From the NCBI GenBank assembly GCA_903839875.1, contig CAIMDZ010000195.1:1-42685 (forward strand): a stretch of 42,685 nucleotides of DNA. The letters run 5' to 3'. The notes under the pieces are model-generated. The model made no database searches. It was not told where the DNA came from and saw nothing but the letters and a program-made list of their open reading frames with translations. Position numbers and translations under genes: made by a program. This DNA is from an uncultured Bacteroidota bacterium (GTDB lineage Bacteria; Bacteroidota; Bacteroidia; Chitinophagales; Chitinophagaceae). How positions within the stretch are numbered: the stretch's first letter is position 1; each line of letters opens with the position of its first letter. Positions 33,902 through 42,364 of the stretch are shown here, in pieces.

Positions 33902-35116
33902 ATGTCTTTAGAAGGTAAAAAGATCGTATTGGGTATTACCGGCAGTATCGCGGCTTATAAGACGCCGCACCTTGTGCGGCTGCTGGTGAAAGCGGGCGCG
34001 CAGGTAAGGGTACTCCTCACGGGGGCTGCGGCTACTTTTGTGAGTCCGCTGTCGCTTTCTACTGTTTCCAAAAACCCGGCTATCTCGGATATGAGCACCG
34101 GCGACAACTGGAACAACCATGTGGAAATGGGCCTGTGGGCTGATGCTATGGTGATAGCACCCTGCTCAGCCAATACTTTAGCCAAGCTTTCCAACGGCCT
34201 GTGCGACAATATCTTATCTGCCGTATACCTTTCTGCACGTTGTCCGGTTTTTATAGCCCCGGCTATGGATGAGGATATGTGGCTGCACCCTTCTACCCGT
34301 GCCAATATTGCCAGGGTACGCAGCTATGGCAACCATATTATTCCTGTGGCCCATGGCGAACTCGCCAGCGGACTTACCGGCGAAGGCAGAATGGCGGAGC
34401 CTGAAGAAATAGTACAATTCCTGGCGCAGTTTTTTTCGGAAACCAACAAGCCTTTGAAGGGAATCAGGTCGCTCGTTACCGCCGGACCAACCTATGAGCG
34501 CATAGATCCTGTGCGGTTTATTGGCAACTTCTCCAGCGGCAAAATGGGCATTGCAATAGCTGAGGCTCTTGCAGCAATGGGATCAAATGTGACACTGGTG
34601 CTTGGCCCTTCGCACGAACAAACCTTTCATCCTCTTATTACCATAGCAAGGGTGGAAAATGCACAGCAGATGTATGATGCATCGCACCGGGTATTTGGTG
34701 AGGCGGGTATTGCAGTGCTGGCCGCTGCCGTTGCCGACTTCAGGCCCGAGGAACAGTCAACCGGCAAAATAAAGAAGACAGGCAATGAATTAAACCTGAA
34801 ACTTATAAAAACCAACGATATTTTAGCAAGCCTGGGTAAAATAAAACAACCCGGACAAACGTTAGTAGGTTTTGCACTGGAGACAGATAACGAACTGGTG
34901 AACGCAACCGCTAAACTCACCGGTAAAAACGCCGATATGATAGTGCTCAACTCATTACAGGACGAAGGCGCAGGATTCGGGCATGATACCAATAAGGTAA
35001 CTTTGCTCATGCCCGGTATTGCTCCCGTTTCCTTACTACTGCAAAGTAAGGCCGATACGGCAAAGGCCATTGTAAACCATATTTTAGAATTAAGACATGC
35101 TCAAACAACTGCTTAA
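33902..35116 (+). CDS. coaBC: Bifunctional phosphopantothenoylcysteine decarboxylase/phosphopantothenate-cysteine ligase
   Basis: The 404-residue protein has the FMN-binding CoaC domain (1-185: [10 protein letters not shown], His 73 in [30 protein letters not shown]) and the CoaB ligase domain (about 190-404: [49 protein letters not shown]). It makes 4'-phosphopantetheine in coenzyme A synthesis. The usual catalytic Asn of PxMNxxMW is Asp 123 and the usual Cys of ACGxxGxGRM is Ser 156. The next gene overlaps its 3' end by 20 bases. Confidence 0.95.
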   Translation: MSLEGKKIVLGITGSIAAYKTPHLVRLLVKAGAQVRVLLTGAAATFVSPLSLSTVSKNPAISDMSTGDNWNNHVEMGLWADAMVIAPCSANTLAKLSNGLCDNILSAVYLSARCPVFIAPAMDEDMWLHPSTRANIARVRSYGNHIIPVAHGELASGLTGEGRMAEPEEIVQFLAQFFSETNKPLKGIRSLVTAGPTYERIDPVRFIGNFSSGKMGIAIAEALAAMGSNVTLVLGPSHEQTFHPLITIARVENAQQMYDASHRVFGEAGIAVLAAAVADFRPEEQSTGKIKKTGNELNLKLIKTNDILASLGKIKQPGQTLVGFALETDNELVNATAKLTGKNADMIVLNSLQDEGAGFGHDTNKVTLLMPGIAPVSLLLQSKADTAKAIVNHILELRHAQTTA

Positions 35117-36023
35117 TATCATTTTTTTACTTTGCATCTGCGCCCTTACCGGCACTGCGCAGGAGTTTAATTGCAAGATCACGCTTCGCCATGATAAAAT
35201 AGCCGGTGTGGATCCCAAGGTTTTCAGCGGCATGGAGAAAGCCCTCAATGACTTTGTAAATTCGCATAAATGGACCACCGATGAGTTTGCCCCCACCGAA
35301 AAGATTGATTGCAATATAATGATCAACCTGATAGGCAATAATGTGAACGGAGATGTGGACGCTTACAGCGCTACCATGAGCATACAGGCTACCCGCCCGG
35401 TATACAATACCACCTACACTTCCCCGCTGATCAACTACATAGATAAAGACATCAGCTTCCACTACTCACAATTCAATACCCTGAACTTTGATGACAATTC
35501 GGTATCGGGTACTGATCCGCTTGCATCGAATATTACGGCTGTGCTGGCATATTACTGCTACCTTACATTGGGGCTAGACTACGACAGCTTTGCGCCCAAT
35601 GGCGGCACCAACTTCTTTAAGAAGGCACAGAATGTGGTCAACAACGCCCCCGACGGTAAAGGCATCACCGGATGGAAAGCGGTGGAGAGCACCCATAACC
35701 GCTACTGGATAGTGGACCAGATACTGAATAACCGTTTTGGCGATGTGCGCAACTACTGGTACCAGTTGCACCGCGAATGCCTGGACAGTATGTATGCCAA
35801 ACCCGTTGAAGCCCGCACCCGAATACTTGTAAATCTGCGGAAGCTCTTTACCGTTAGCAGGGAAAACCCCAATTCTATTATTATCCAGTTTTTCTTCAAT
35901 GCCAAAACCGACGAAATACAACACATACTCTCGCAGGCTCCCAAACAGGAACGCGGCCAGTACATAACAATGCTCACCGCCATGGATGTGCCTAATGCAC
36001 CTAAGTATAATGCGATGAGATGA
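35097..36023 (+). CDS. porD: PorD-like T9SS protein (DUF4835)
   Basis: This 308-residue protein has a signal peptide (1-21, ending GTAQ) and shows the DUF4835 pattern: EFNCKITLRHDKI with early strands, SPLINYIDKDISFHY, LAYYCYLTLGLDYDSF and a C-terminal RILVNLRKLF. Members are annotated as type IX secretion protein PorD and commonly follow coaBC, as here with a 20-base overlap. The exact function in T9SS is not known; a periplasmic role is expected. The gene fits the T9SS cargo proteins encoded at 12255-18520. Confidence 0.88.
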   Translation: MLKQLLNIIFLLCICALTGTAQEFNCKITLRHDKIAGVDPKVFSGMEKALNDFVNSHKWTTDEFAPTEKIDCNIMINLIGNNVNGDVDAYSATMSIQATRPVYNTTYTSPLINYIDKDISFHYSQFNTLNFDDNSVSGTDPLASNITAVLAYYCYLTLGLDYDSFAPNGGTNFFKKAQNVVNNAPDGKGITGWKAVESTHNRYWIVDQILNNRFGDVRNYWYQLHRECLDSMYAKPVEARTRILVNLRKLFTVSRENPNSIIIQFFFNAKTDEIQHILSQAPKQERGQYITMLTAMDVPNAPKYNAMR

Positions 36024-36112
36024 AAATGTGAAAATGTGGAAATTTGAAAATGTGAAAATGGGGAAATGTACAAATGGGGAAATTTGAAAATGGGAGAATG
36101 TGGAAATGTGGA
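36021..36112 (+). repeat. Degenerate word-repeat spacer after porD
   Basis: The spacer is built from variations on GAAAATGTGGAAATTT. Spacers of the same kind occur after rpsA (29343-29390), next to ffh (11939-11982, AGTAGAAAGT) and after lysA (32263-32305, AGTCGTGAGTCG). Confidence 0.65.
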
Positions 36113-36132
36113 TGATATAAAACACAACGAAT

Positions 36133-36492
36133 TTGAGAATTAACATACATCTTTTAACATTATTCTTTCTTCTGGCTATGGCATTTGCTGCCTGTAAACA
36201 TAAGGTCGGGCGCCTGTCTCCCAAAGAAATGAAGAAGGTACTCGTTGATATTCATCTTGCAGAATCCTATTGCACAATTGTAAGAGATAGCCTGCATAAA
36301 GACGGTGGTAAAAACTACGACTCGCTGCAGGTATATTACAAGCGGATATTCAACCATTACAAAATTACCCCTCAGCAGTTCACCGAAAGCATGGATTGGT
36401 ACAAAGCCCATCCAACCGAACTGGACAGCTTGTATGCCGACATACAGCCAGCCGTTAATTCAATGCAGCAAAGCGCTAATAAGAAAAAGTAA
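36133..36492 (+). CDS. DUF4296 lipoprotein
   Basis: A TTG start at 36133 gives 119 residues. The lipoprotein signal has lipobox AFAAC (Cys 21). SPKEMKKVLVDIHLAESYC, YYKRIFNHYKITPQQFTESM and WYKAHPTEL are DUF4296 signatures. DUF4296 proteins are small lipoproteins of Bacteroidota; function is unknown. It follows the porD-like gene after a 109-base word-repeat spacer and may be co-transcribed. Confidence 0.85.
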   Translation: MRINIHLLTLFFLLAMAFAACKHKVGRLSPKEMKKVLVDIHLAESYCTIVRDSLHKDGGKNYDSLQVYYKRIFNHYKITPQQFTESMDWYKAHPTELDSLYADIQPAVNSMQQSANKKK

Positions 36493-36531
36493 GACACTTA
36501 TAATAAGAAATCGTTATATATTATAACACCT

Positions 36532-37107
36532 TCATGCTACCTTTTTTTCCCGCATTGGTTTTAGGGCCAGCGCCCATTTGTTGAGGTCAGCAAGCATACT
36601 GTTTGCAGATTTGTCAATAAGTTCATTGGTAATGAATTTACCTTTATCATCCACCTGCTTTGCAATAAACGGGATATTTACATTGTCGGAAAGAGCGACC
36701 ATATTTAATGCATTCACAACAAGTTTCAGCGATTGGACCGACCGTGTACCAGCCGCAATACCGCCATAGCTCACAAATCCTACCGGTTTATAATTCCATT
36801 CCCGGTACAGAAAGTCAAGGGCATTTTTTATGGAAGCGGGGTAACCATAGTTGTACTCCGGAGTAACGATCACAAAAGCATCAGCAGCCTCTATGATTGC
36901 GCTCCAGTCTTTGGTATGCTGGTGGATATATCTTTGAAACCTCGGGTGTTCAGGTTCATCCAGGAACGGCAGGTTTATCTTTGCCAGGTCCAGCAGTTCG
37001 GTGCTGAATTCAGGGAGCTTAGCGGCAAGGTTATAAAACCATTCAGCTACCGGAGCGCCCTTCCTGCCGGGACGAGTGCTTGCGAGTATTATTTTCAGGT
37101 TGAGCAT
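36532..37107 (-). CDS. NADPH-dependent FMN reductase
   Basis: The ATG at 37107 gives 191 residues (MLNLKIILASTRPGRKG), with no sense in extending 17 codons upstream. The flavodoxin-like domain shows the FMN phosphate loop STRPGRKG, the ribityl motif TPEYNYGYPASIKNALDFLY and SYGGIAAGTRS, as in ArsH/SsuE/azoreductase-type FMN reductases. It should reduce FMN or quinone-like compounds with NAD(P)H in the cytoplasm. Confidence 0.92.
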   Translation of the reverse strand: MLNLKIILASTRPGRKGAPVAEWFYNLAAKLPEFSTELLDLAKINLPFLDEPEHPRFQRYIHQHTKDWSAIIEAADAFVIVTPEYNYGYPASIKNALDFLYREWNYKPVGFVSYGGIAAGTRSVQSLKLVVNALNMVALSDNVNIPFIAKQVDDKGKFITNELIDKSANSMLADLNKWALALKPMREKKVA

Positions 37108-37156
37108 GAGTGAGAAAGGGTGTTTGTTGGAAAAAATACAAAAACGATGCCACACC

Positions 37157-37184
37157 AAAAAAAAACCGGTTCATAAAGAACCGG
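37157..37184 (-). terminator. Intrinsic terminator behind the BI-1 gene
   Basis: On the minus strand CCGGTTC/GAACCGG (37166-37172 with 37178-37184) closes a 5-base loop and is followed by nine T. Confidence 0.85.
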
Positions 37185-37213
37185 CCCAATCAAAATAATC
37201 CAGGCAATTAAAA

Positions 37214-37981
37214 TTAATCTTTTCTGCCTCCAAAAAGCCTTAACAACATCAGGAAGAGGTTCAGGAAATCGAGGTACAGGTTGAGCGCACCCATAATAGC
37301 CAGCTTCTTTGTATCGTTTGCGCTGGTACCTTCATATTCAATACCTGCGCCTATGCGTTTGATCTTCTGTGTATCGTAAGCGGTAAGACCTGTAAATACA
37401 GCCACGCCTATAATACTGATCAGGTAGTCCAGCCCGCTGCTCCTCATGAACATATTGATGACCATGGCAATAACAATACCAATAAGGCCCATCATTAAAA
37501 TACGTCCGAATGAAGTAAGGTCTTTATCTGTAGTGTAACCCAGAACAGCCATCACCCCGAACATTGCAGCAGCGGCGCCAAAACAGCCAACTACTGAACC
37601 TGCCGTGTACACCATCAATATAATACTAAGACTTGCCCCAACAGTAGCAGCATAAAGAATGAAGAATAGTGTAAGCAAGGGCGCGGAGAGCCTGGTAAAA
37701 GCAAAAGACATAACCAATACAAAAATGAGGGGTGCAAACGACAAGAACATGCCTAATCCTGACATAGCCATACCTTTTGTTGTTTCTACATAAAGCAGTG
37801 ACCTGAATGATTCAACATTAGCAAATAGCAACGACATGAGCGTGGAAATACCAATGGCAATAAACATCCATGCAAAGACGTTGGCCATAAATTTTTTAGC
37901 TACCGTACCTGTTGCCGCGGCTGTAGTCTGCTGGCTGTCAAGTACTGTGTAATTCGTGAATTCCTGTTTGTAATTATCCAT
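37214..37981 (-). CDS. Bax inhibitor-1/YccA family membrane protein
   Basis: The 255-residue protein has a cytoplasmic N-terminus (1-28) and seven TM helices, with the family ending DTQKIK and LNLYLDFLNLFLMLLRLFG. Bacterial BI-1 proteins (YetJ type) conduct or sense Ca2+ at the inner membrane; YccA-like members modulate FtsH. A single gene with its own terminator. Confidence 0.93.
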   Translation of the reverse strand: MDNYKQEFTNYTVLDSQQTTAAATGTVAKKFMANVFAWMFIAIGISTLMSLLFANVESFRSLLYVETTKGMAMSGLGMFLSFAPLIFVLVMSFAFTRLSAPLLTLFFILYAATVGASLSIILMVYTAGSVVGCFGAAAAMFGVMAVLGYTTDKDLTSFGRILMMGLIGIVIAMVINMFMRSSGLDYLISIIGVAVFTGLTAYDTQKIKRIGAGIEYEGTSANDTKKLAIMGALNLYLDFLNLFLMLLRLFGGRKD

Positions 37982-38098
37982 ATAGTTTAGTGAATGTGAT
38001 GTAAAGTTAGTGATATAATTGTAAATATTTTGTGAATGAACAAGGTTTTTAGATAGTTTTTAACACTAAAATCACCCGGTCAATGAGGTTACAAATTG

Positions 38099-38106
38099 TA
38101 TATTTG
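38099..38106 (+). promoter_or_regulatory. Putative -7 element of the DUF1569 gene
   Basis: TATATTTG matches TAnnTTTG exactly, 19 bases before the ATG at 38126. No clear -33 element is present. Confidence 0.4.
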
Positions 38107-38125
38107 ACCCTTCAAAAAAATAATA

Positions 38126-38575
38126 ATGAAAAGTTTACAAGACACAGCTACGATAGAGGAATTCAGGACGAGGATTGACAAACTACGCCCGGACAGCCAA
38201 CGCCAATGGGGAAAAATGACCGTAAGCCAGATGATGGCCCATTGTTCCAATGCACTGGAAATAAACTTTAGCCATCAAACGGGCAAGCAGTCATTCATGG
38301 GGAAAATTTTCGGCAAGATGGCGTTGAATTCCGTTCTGTCTGATAAGCCGTTTAAAAAAGACCTGCCAACTGCGCCGGGTTTTAAGGTTGTGGATGCAAA
38401 GGAATTTAATACAGAAAAGCAACGCATACTTGGTTTACTCCAAAAACTATCCGTGGCAGACATGAATGAACTGGCAGAAAAAAAGCACCCGTTTTTTGGA
38501 ATGATGACCGCAGATGATTGGAATTCACTTATTTCCAAACACCTGGATCATCACCTCAGGCAGTTCGGTGCATGA
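38126..38575 (+). CDS. DUF1569 (DinB-like) protein
   Basis: The 149-residue soluble protein shows the DUF1569 pattern: RIDKLRPDSQRQWGKMTVSQMMAHCSNAL, a central LSDKPFKKDLPTAPGFK and the end SKHLDHHLRQFG. The histidines in MMAHC and HLDHHLRQF suggest a metal site of the DinB/YfiT fold. The enzymatic role is unknown, possibly a thiol-dependent transferase. No signal peptide. Confidence 0.85.
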   Translation: MKSLQDTATIEEFRTRIDKLRPDSQRQWGKMTVSQMMAHCSNALEINFSHQTGKQSFMGKIFGKMALNSVLSDKPFKKDLPTAPGFKVVDAKEFNTEKQRILGLLQKLSVADMNELAEKKHPFFGMMTADDWNSLISKHLDHHLRQFGA

Positions 38576-38594
38576 TAAAGACCGGAGAAACATA

Positions 38595-39527
38595 TCAATA
38601 TGTAACCTCAATTGTAAACTTAACCCGTTCCCGTTTTTTGGTAAAAATGTGCCAGTTGCCATCATAGCTGATATAGGTTGGATATAGTTTGCCTCCCGTC
38701 TCTATTGTGCGCACCCGCATACGCACATCGAAGTCATAAACCAGTGTTGCATAAGACAAGGAGTAGTTTCGGGCAACAATACTAAAATCGCTTTTCCTGA
38801 ACCATGTAGTCAATTCGTTGTACATGGTTTTGCGTTCATAACCCGGCTTGGGCAAAATGCTGAAAACAAAACAATCCATCCCCTCATAAACTTCCTGCTT
38901 TACTTTGAAGTCATATTTCTCAGACTCACCTTCATCAAAAATGGACTCTCTTGCAGCCATAAACGGGATACCAACCACCTTCGACCCCGGATTAAATATG
39001 AGTTGTTTCAACTGGAATTCACTTTTCTCCATTTGTCCTTTAGTAGCCACATCCATTGTACCGGCAACAATATCGGTTTCATTGCACACCGGTTCTTTAG
39101 TCAAAAACAGGAAGGCAAACAGCTCTGAAGTATAGTATCTGTAATCGCCGTTGTGCCTGTAAAAATCACCGGTTGTTTGTTCTTCGGTTATAGTAGTACT
39201 CCTGCACCTGTTGGCAATATTTTGTTTTGTTCTGCTTTTCAGGGAGGCTATAACATTGTTGTGTTTACCGAAGACCTCAATATTGTTTTTCGCAGTATAA
39301 GGCACGAAGCGCATACTTTTGAAAGCCTTATAAAAGGTGGTATCTGCCCTTACCCTCCTGATAAAAGCATTAATATCAAAGCCGCTTCTTACAACAAAAG
39401 AATCAAGCTGAACCGGTAATCTGAAGATGTTGGCCGTATCAGGTTGTTGTGCAAAAATCTTACTGCCGGATAACAGCAGAACCAGAACAAAGAAACCAGA
39501 ATGTAATTTTAGTATTTGAGTCTTCAC
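38595..39527 (-). CDS. Secreted protein of unknown function
   Basis: The GTG at 39527 was chosen as start: it gives a classical signal peptide (K, hydrophobic FFVLVLLL, ending FAQ) and avoids overlap with ispD, whereas the ATG at 39572 would add 15 non-signal residues overlapping ispD by 26 bases. The ~310-residue protein has a helical N-terminal part (INAFIRRVRADTTFYKAFKS) and a beta-rich C-terminal part with VYEGMDCFVFSILPK. It belongs to a common Bacteroidota secreted type I cannot name. It lies 19 bases after ispD. Confidence 0.7.
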   Translation of the reverse strand: MKTQILKLHSGFFVLVLLLSGSKIFAQQPDTANIFRLPVQLDSFVVRSGFDINAFIRRVRADTTFYKAFKSMRFVPYTAKNNIEVFGKHNNVIASLKSRTKQNIANRCRSTTITEEQTTGDFYRHNGDYRYYTSELFAFLFLTKEPVCNETDIVAGTMDVATKGQMEKSEFQLKQLIFNPGSKVVGIPFMAARESIFDEGESEKYDFKVKQEVYEGMDCFVFSILPKPGYERKTMYNELTTWFRKSDFSIVARNYSLSYATLVYDFDVRMRVRTIETGGKLYPTYISYDGNWHIFTKKRERVKFTIEVTY

Positions 39528-39546
39528 ACCGGCAAAACTACCATAA

Positions 39547-40233
39547 TTATACGGTGTAGGCTGCATGATCATGCTCTTTGAGGAGCGCCTCGGCTATTAC
39601 CATATCATAGGGGGTTGTCACCTTAATATTATCAGGCATTCCTTCAATAAGGTGCACCTTTGTTCCAAAGGCTTCAACAACAGTGGCCTCATCTGTAAAT
39701 GATGGCGAATACTCTTGTTTAAAAGCAGGCAAAATAATTTCTGTTCTGAAAGTCTGGGGTGTCTGAATTATACGTAACTGATCCCTGTTTAAAGGAGATG
39801 AATCGTCACCATCAACAATGCGCATACTTTCCGTTATCGGAACAGCAGGAATAGCACTGCCTTTTTCAATTGCCTGTTCATAACAATTCAGAATAAAGGA
39901 TTCGGAAATTATAGGCCGTGCACCATCATGAATAAAAACCACCCCATCATTTTTTATTTCCTTTAATCCGTTCTGAACACTTTGATACCTGGTTTCGCCA
40001 CCTGCAACAGTTATTACTTTGATGCCCCCAAGGTAGGACCGCAATACTGTCTGAGCGCTGCCTACCTGGTCTTTAGGTAAAACCAATATAAGGCGTATGC
40101 CGGGAATAGCATTAGCAAATGCCTCGATAGGATGACACAATAATGGTTTACCTAATAATGGAAGAAATTGTTTTGGAACACTGGAACCCATACGTAATCC
40201 TTTACCACCTGCAACAATTACTGCATATTTCAT
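39547..40233 (-). CDS. ispD: 2-C-methyl-D-erythritol 4-phosphate cytidylyltransferase
   Basis: The ATG at 40233 gives 228 residues, the family's usual length; the 14 codons upstream were discarded. VIVAGGKGLRMG and PKQFLPLLGKP are the nucleotide-binding motif, IHDGARP carries the metal/active-site Asp, and AVPITESM and DEATVVEAFG are family motifs. It makes CDP-methylerythritol in the non-mevalonate isoprenoid pathway. A secreted-protein gene follows in the same direction. Confidence 0.95.
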   Translation of the reverse strand: MKYAVIVAGGKGLRMGSSVPKQFLPLLGKPLLCHPIEAFANAIPGIRLILVLPKDQVGSAQTVLRSYLGGIKVITVAGGETRYQSVQNGLKEIKNDGVVFIHDGARPIISESFILNCYEQAIEKGSAIPAVPITESMRIVDGDDSSPLNRDQLRIIQTPQTFRTEIILPAFKQEYSPSFTDEATVVEAFGTKVHLIEGMPDNIKVTTPYDMVIAEALLKEHDHAAYTV

Positions 40234-40301
40234 ACATTCGCTCATAAACATTTTTTTATCTGGCAATAGGGCCAATTTAACTGCAAAAAAACATCTTTAT
40301 T

Positions 40302-40658
40302 ATGGCACTACAAAAGAAGTTGTTTTTAATTATAGCTGTAGCGCTGATTAACGTTTGCATAACATCTTTATCCAATGCGCAAGTGGTCTATTCAACTAAG
40401 TACGCCAGCGACGCAAATATTAAGATATACGTATCAAAATACAAGAGCGATGCTGACCTGGTGGTTTACACAACAAAATACAAAAGCGATGCCGGCGATA
40501 ACAATGGCGTCTGGTACTTCACTGAATATTCCAGCGACGCTAAAAAGAAGATATACTTTACCGACTACAAAAGTGATGCTAATCTTGTCATCTACTTTAC
40601 AGATTACAAAAGCGATGCCGGCTGGACAAACAGCAGCAAGAAGCAGTTGATGTATTAG
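40302..40658 (+). CDS. Small secreted repeat protein (DUF6150-like)
   Basis: The 118-residue protein has a signal peptide (about 1-26, ending NAQ) and then six repeats of roughly 12-16 residues with consensus (I/V)YxxxYxSDA: STKYASDA, SKYKSDA, TTKYKSDA, TEYSSDA, TDYKSDA and TDYKSDA. Each unit alternates a beta strand with a polar turn, so a small beta sheet or solenoid is likely. DUF6150 proteins of Bacteroidota look like this. Function is unknown. Confidence 0.75.
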   Translation: MALQKKLFLIIAVALINVCITSLSNAQVVYSTKYASDANIKIYVSKYKSDADLVVYTTKYKSDAGDNNGVWYFTEYSSDAKKKIYFTDYKSDANLVIYFTDYKSDAGWTNSSKKQLMY

Positions 40659-40724
40659 TTTCGGATTTGGGAATTTGGATTGGATTCCCATTACAGATTA
40701 TTTCATTTTTTTAGTCGCTTTTTT

Positions 40725-41144
40725 TCAAAACAGCAGCCCTTCTTTTGCGCGTTGTTCTTTCACAAATCCGGTACCGAAAGTCAGTTTCTTTGCTGCTGGG
40801 CTTTTACTGTCTATCATCCGCCAGAACGGGGTGATCTTTTTTATTGGTTTGCCTGCAATGTACTCCTCATAGGCTGCCTCCGCCACTATCCGTAAAAATA
40901 TACCGGATGTTACCGGACAGCTATATTCCGCATTATGTTCTGCCGCAAGGTCTTTTCGCATTTGCTGCAGGCTTGTATGCGTGCCTGCGGGTATATGCCT
41001 GATATAGGCATCCACGATTTCGGGAGTGGCAATGTACATTGATGCCCCGGCCGGTATATCTGCAAATTGCTTATCCACCACCTCTATCTTTTCCGGATGG
41101 TTGTTGTGCATCTTTTCCTGCCATGTTTTTCTTTTGTATGCCAT
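40725..41144 (-). CDS. MGMT-like (alkyltransferase-related) protein
   Basis: This 139-residue protein resembles the small MGMT family: WQEKM at the start, IPAGTHTSLQQMRKDLA, YSCPVTSGIF with Cys 76, and ITPFWRMID. The fold suggests the winged DNA-binding domain of O6-alkylguanine transferases. The PCHRV active-site motif is replaced by SCPVT, so repair activity is uncertain; a regulatory or base-flipping role like alkyltransferase-like proteins is possible. No signal peptide. Confidence 0.75.
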   Translation of the reverse strand: MAYKRKTWQEKMHNNHPEKIEVVDKQFADIPAGASMYIATPEIVDAYIRHIPAGTHTSLQQMRKDLAAEHNAEYSCPVTSGIFLRIVAEAAYEEYIAGKPIKKITPFWRMIDSKSPAAKKLTFGTGFVKEQRAKEGLLF

Positions 41145-41196
41145 TGCAATTTCGCTGCTGTAAAATTATTGGCAATCCATTGAAGGCACACTGACG

Positions 41197-41496
41197 TTGG
41201 TCATATTACCTCATACTTCCGACCCACGCTCTGGCAGCAAACATTTCAGTGAAAGCATAACTGCATGTACCATTGCAAATGATTCACTTAAGCCATACCT
41301 GTTTTTCGGAGATCACAGCTCAGTCAGCTATGAGCAGGGAGTGCGGGCAAAAGAAATCGGGGACCCCGGGGTGCATTTCAGCGCCGACAAAAAAACACTA
41401 TACATTCCACGCACCGATGAAAACAACACTCTCAGCGGCCAATACCGTAGCTATAAATACAATGGGGAAAAGTTTGTAAAGGTTAATCAGGATTAA
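41197..41496 (+). pseudogene. Probable 5'-truncated gene fragment
   Basis: A TTG at 41197 would start a 99-residue protein, but the frame is open another dozen codons upstream without any ATG, and there is no signal. The text (YLFFGDHSSVSYEQGVRAKE, GVHFSADKKTLYIPRTDE) is well-composed and looks like the C-terminal end of a longer secreted or beta-rich protein. It is either a fragment or a small gene with a TTG start. The MBL hydrolase gene starts 28 bases later in the same direction. Confidence 0.45.
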
Positions 41497-41524
41497 TTGC
41501 GCTAAATCCGGTTATTTTGCACCC

Positions 41525-42364
41525 ATGTCTCTTTTCATCGCATCACTTAATTCCGGCAGTAATGGCAATTGCTATTATGCAGGCAACCAGCAAGGGGCCG
41601 TACTTATTGATGCCGGCATATCGTGCCGTGAAACGGAGAAGCGGATGAAACGGCTTGGGTTATCTATCCAAAATGTAAAGGCGATATTTATTTCCCATGA
41701 GCACATAGACCACATACGTGGTATGCAAGGTATCGCCACTAAACATAATATACCGGTTTATATTACCGCAGGTACTCTGAAGCGCAGCGGTATAGTGATG
41801 GGCAACCACCTGATCAAAATCTTTAAAGCCGGCGAAGATGTGCAAATAGGCACCATGAAAGTAAATGCATTTCTAAAACTTCATGATGCCGCTGACCCGC
41901 ATAGCTTCACAGTATCCGGCAATGGCGTAACTATTGGTGTATTCACCGACATAGGCACTCCCTGCGATCAGTTGATCAGTAACTTCAAAAAATGCCATGC
42001 CGCATTCCTCGAATCGAACTATGACGAAACCATGCTCGACCAGGGTTCCTACCCTATTTATCTGAAGAACCGAATCCGTGGCGGTCAAGGTCACTTATCT
42101 AACCGACAGGCGCTTGAATTATTTATGACTCATCGCCCTGCCCACATGACACACTTACTGCTCTCCCACCTGTCGCAAAACAACAATACCCCCGAACTCG
42201 TGAATGCCACTTTCAGCCCCCATGCCCGGGAAATGAATATCATTATCGCATCCCGCTATAATGAAACAGAACTATACGAGGTACACGGCAGCAAAGCCAT
42301 AACTCCTGCAAAAGTGATAGTGAAATCAACACAACCCAAAGCCGTACAGGCAACCTTGTTTTGA
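41525..42364 (+). CDS. MBL-fold metallo-hydrolase (YycJ/WalJ type)
   Basis: The 279-residue cytoplasmic protein has the N-terminal motif SLNSGSNGNC, the metal site HEHIDH (58-63), later His and Asp ligands (KLHDAADPHSF, FTDIG) and LLSHLSQNNN. This is the YycJ/WalJ subfamily of metallo-beta-lactamase-fold hydrolases, implicated in nucleic-acid metabolism and cell-wall homeostasis in other bacteria. Length is normal. The exact substrate is not known. Confidence 0.92.
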   Translation: MSLFIASLNSGSNGNCYYAGNQQGAVLIDAGISCRETEKRMKRLGLSIQNVKAIFISHEHIDHIRGMQGIATKHNIPVYITAGTLKRSGIVMGNHLIKIFKAGEDVQIGTMKVNAFLKLHDAADPHSFTVSGNGVTIGVFTDIGTPCDQLISNFKKCHAAFLESNYDETMLDQGSYPIYLKNRIRGGQGHLSNRQALELFMTHRPAHMTHLLLSHLSQNNNTPELVNATFSPHAREMNIIIASRYNETELYEVHGSKAITPAKVIVKSTQPKAVQATLF

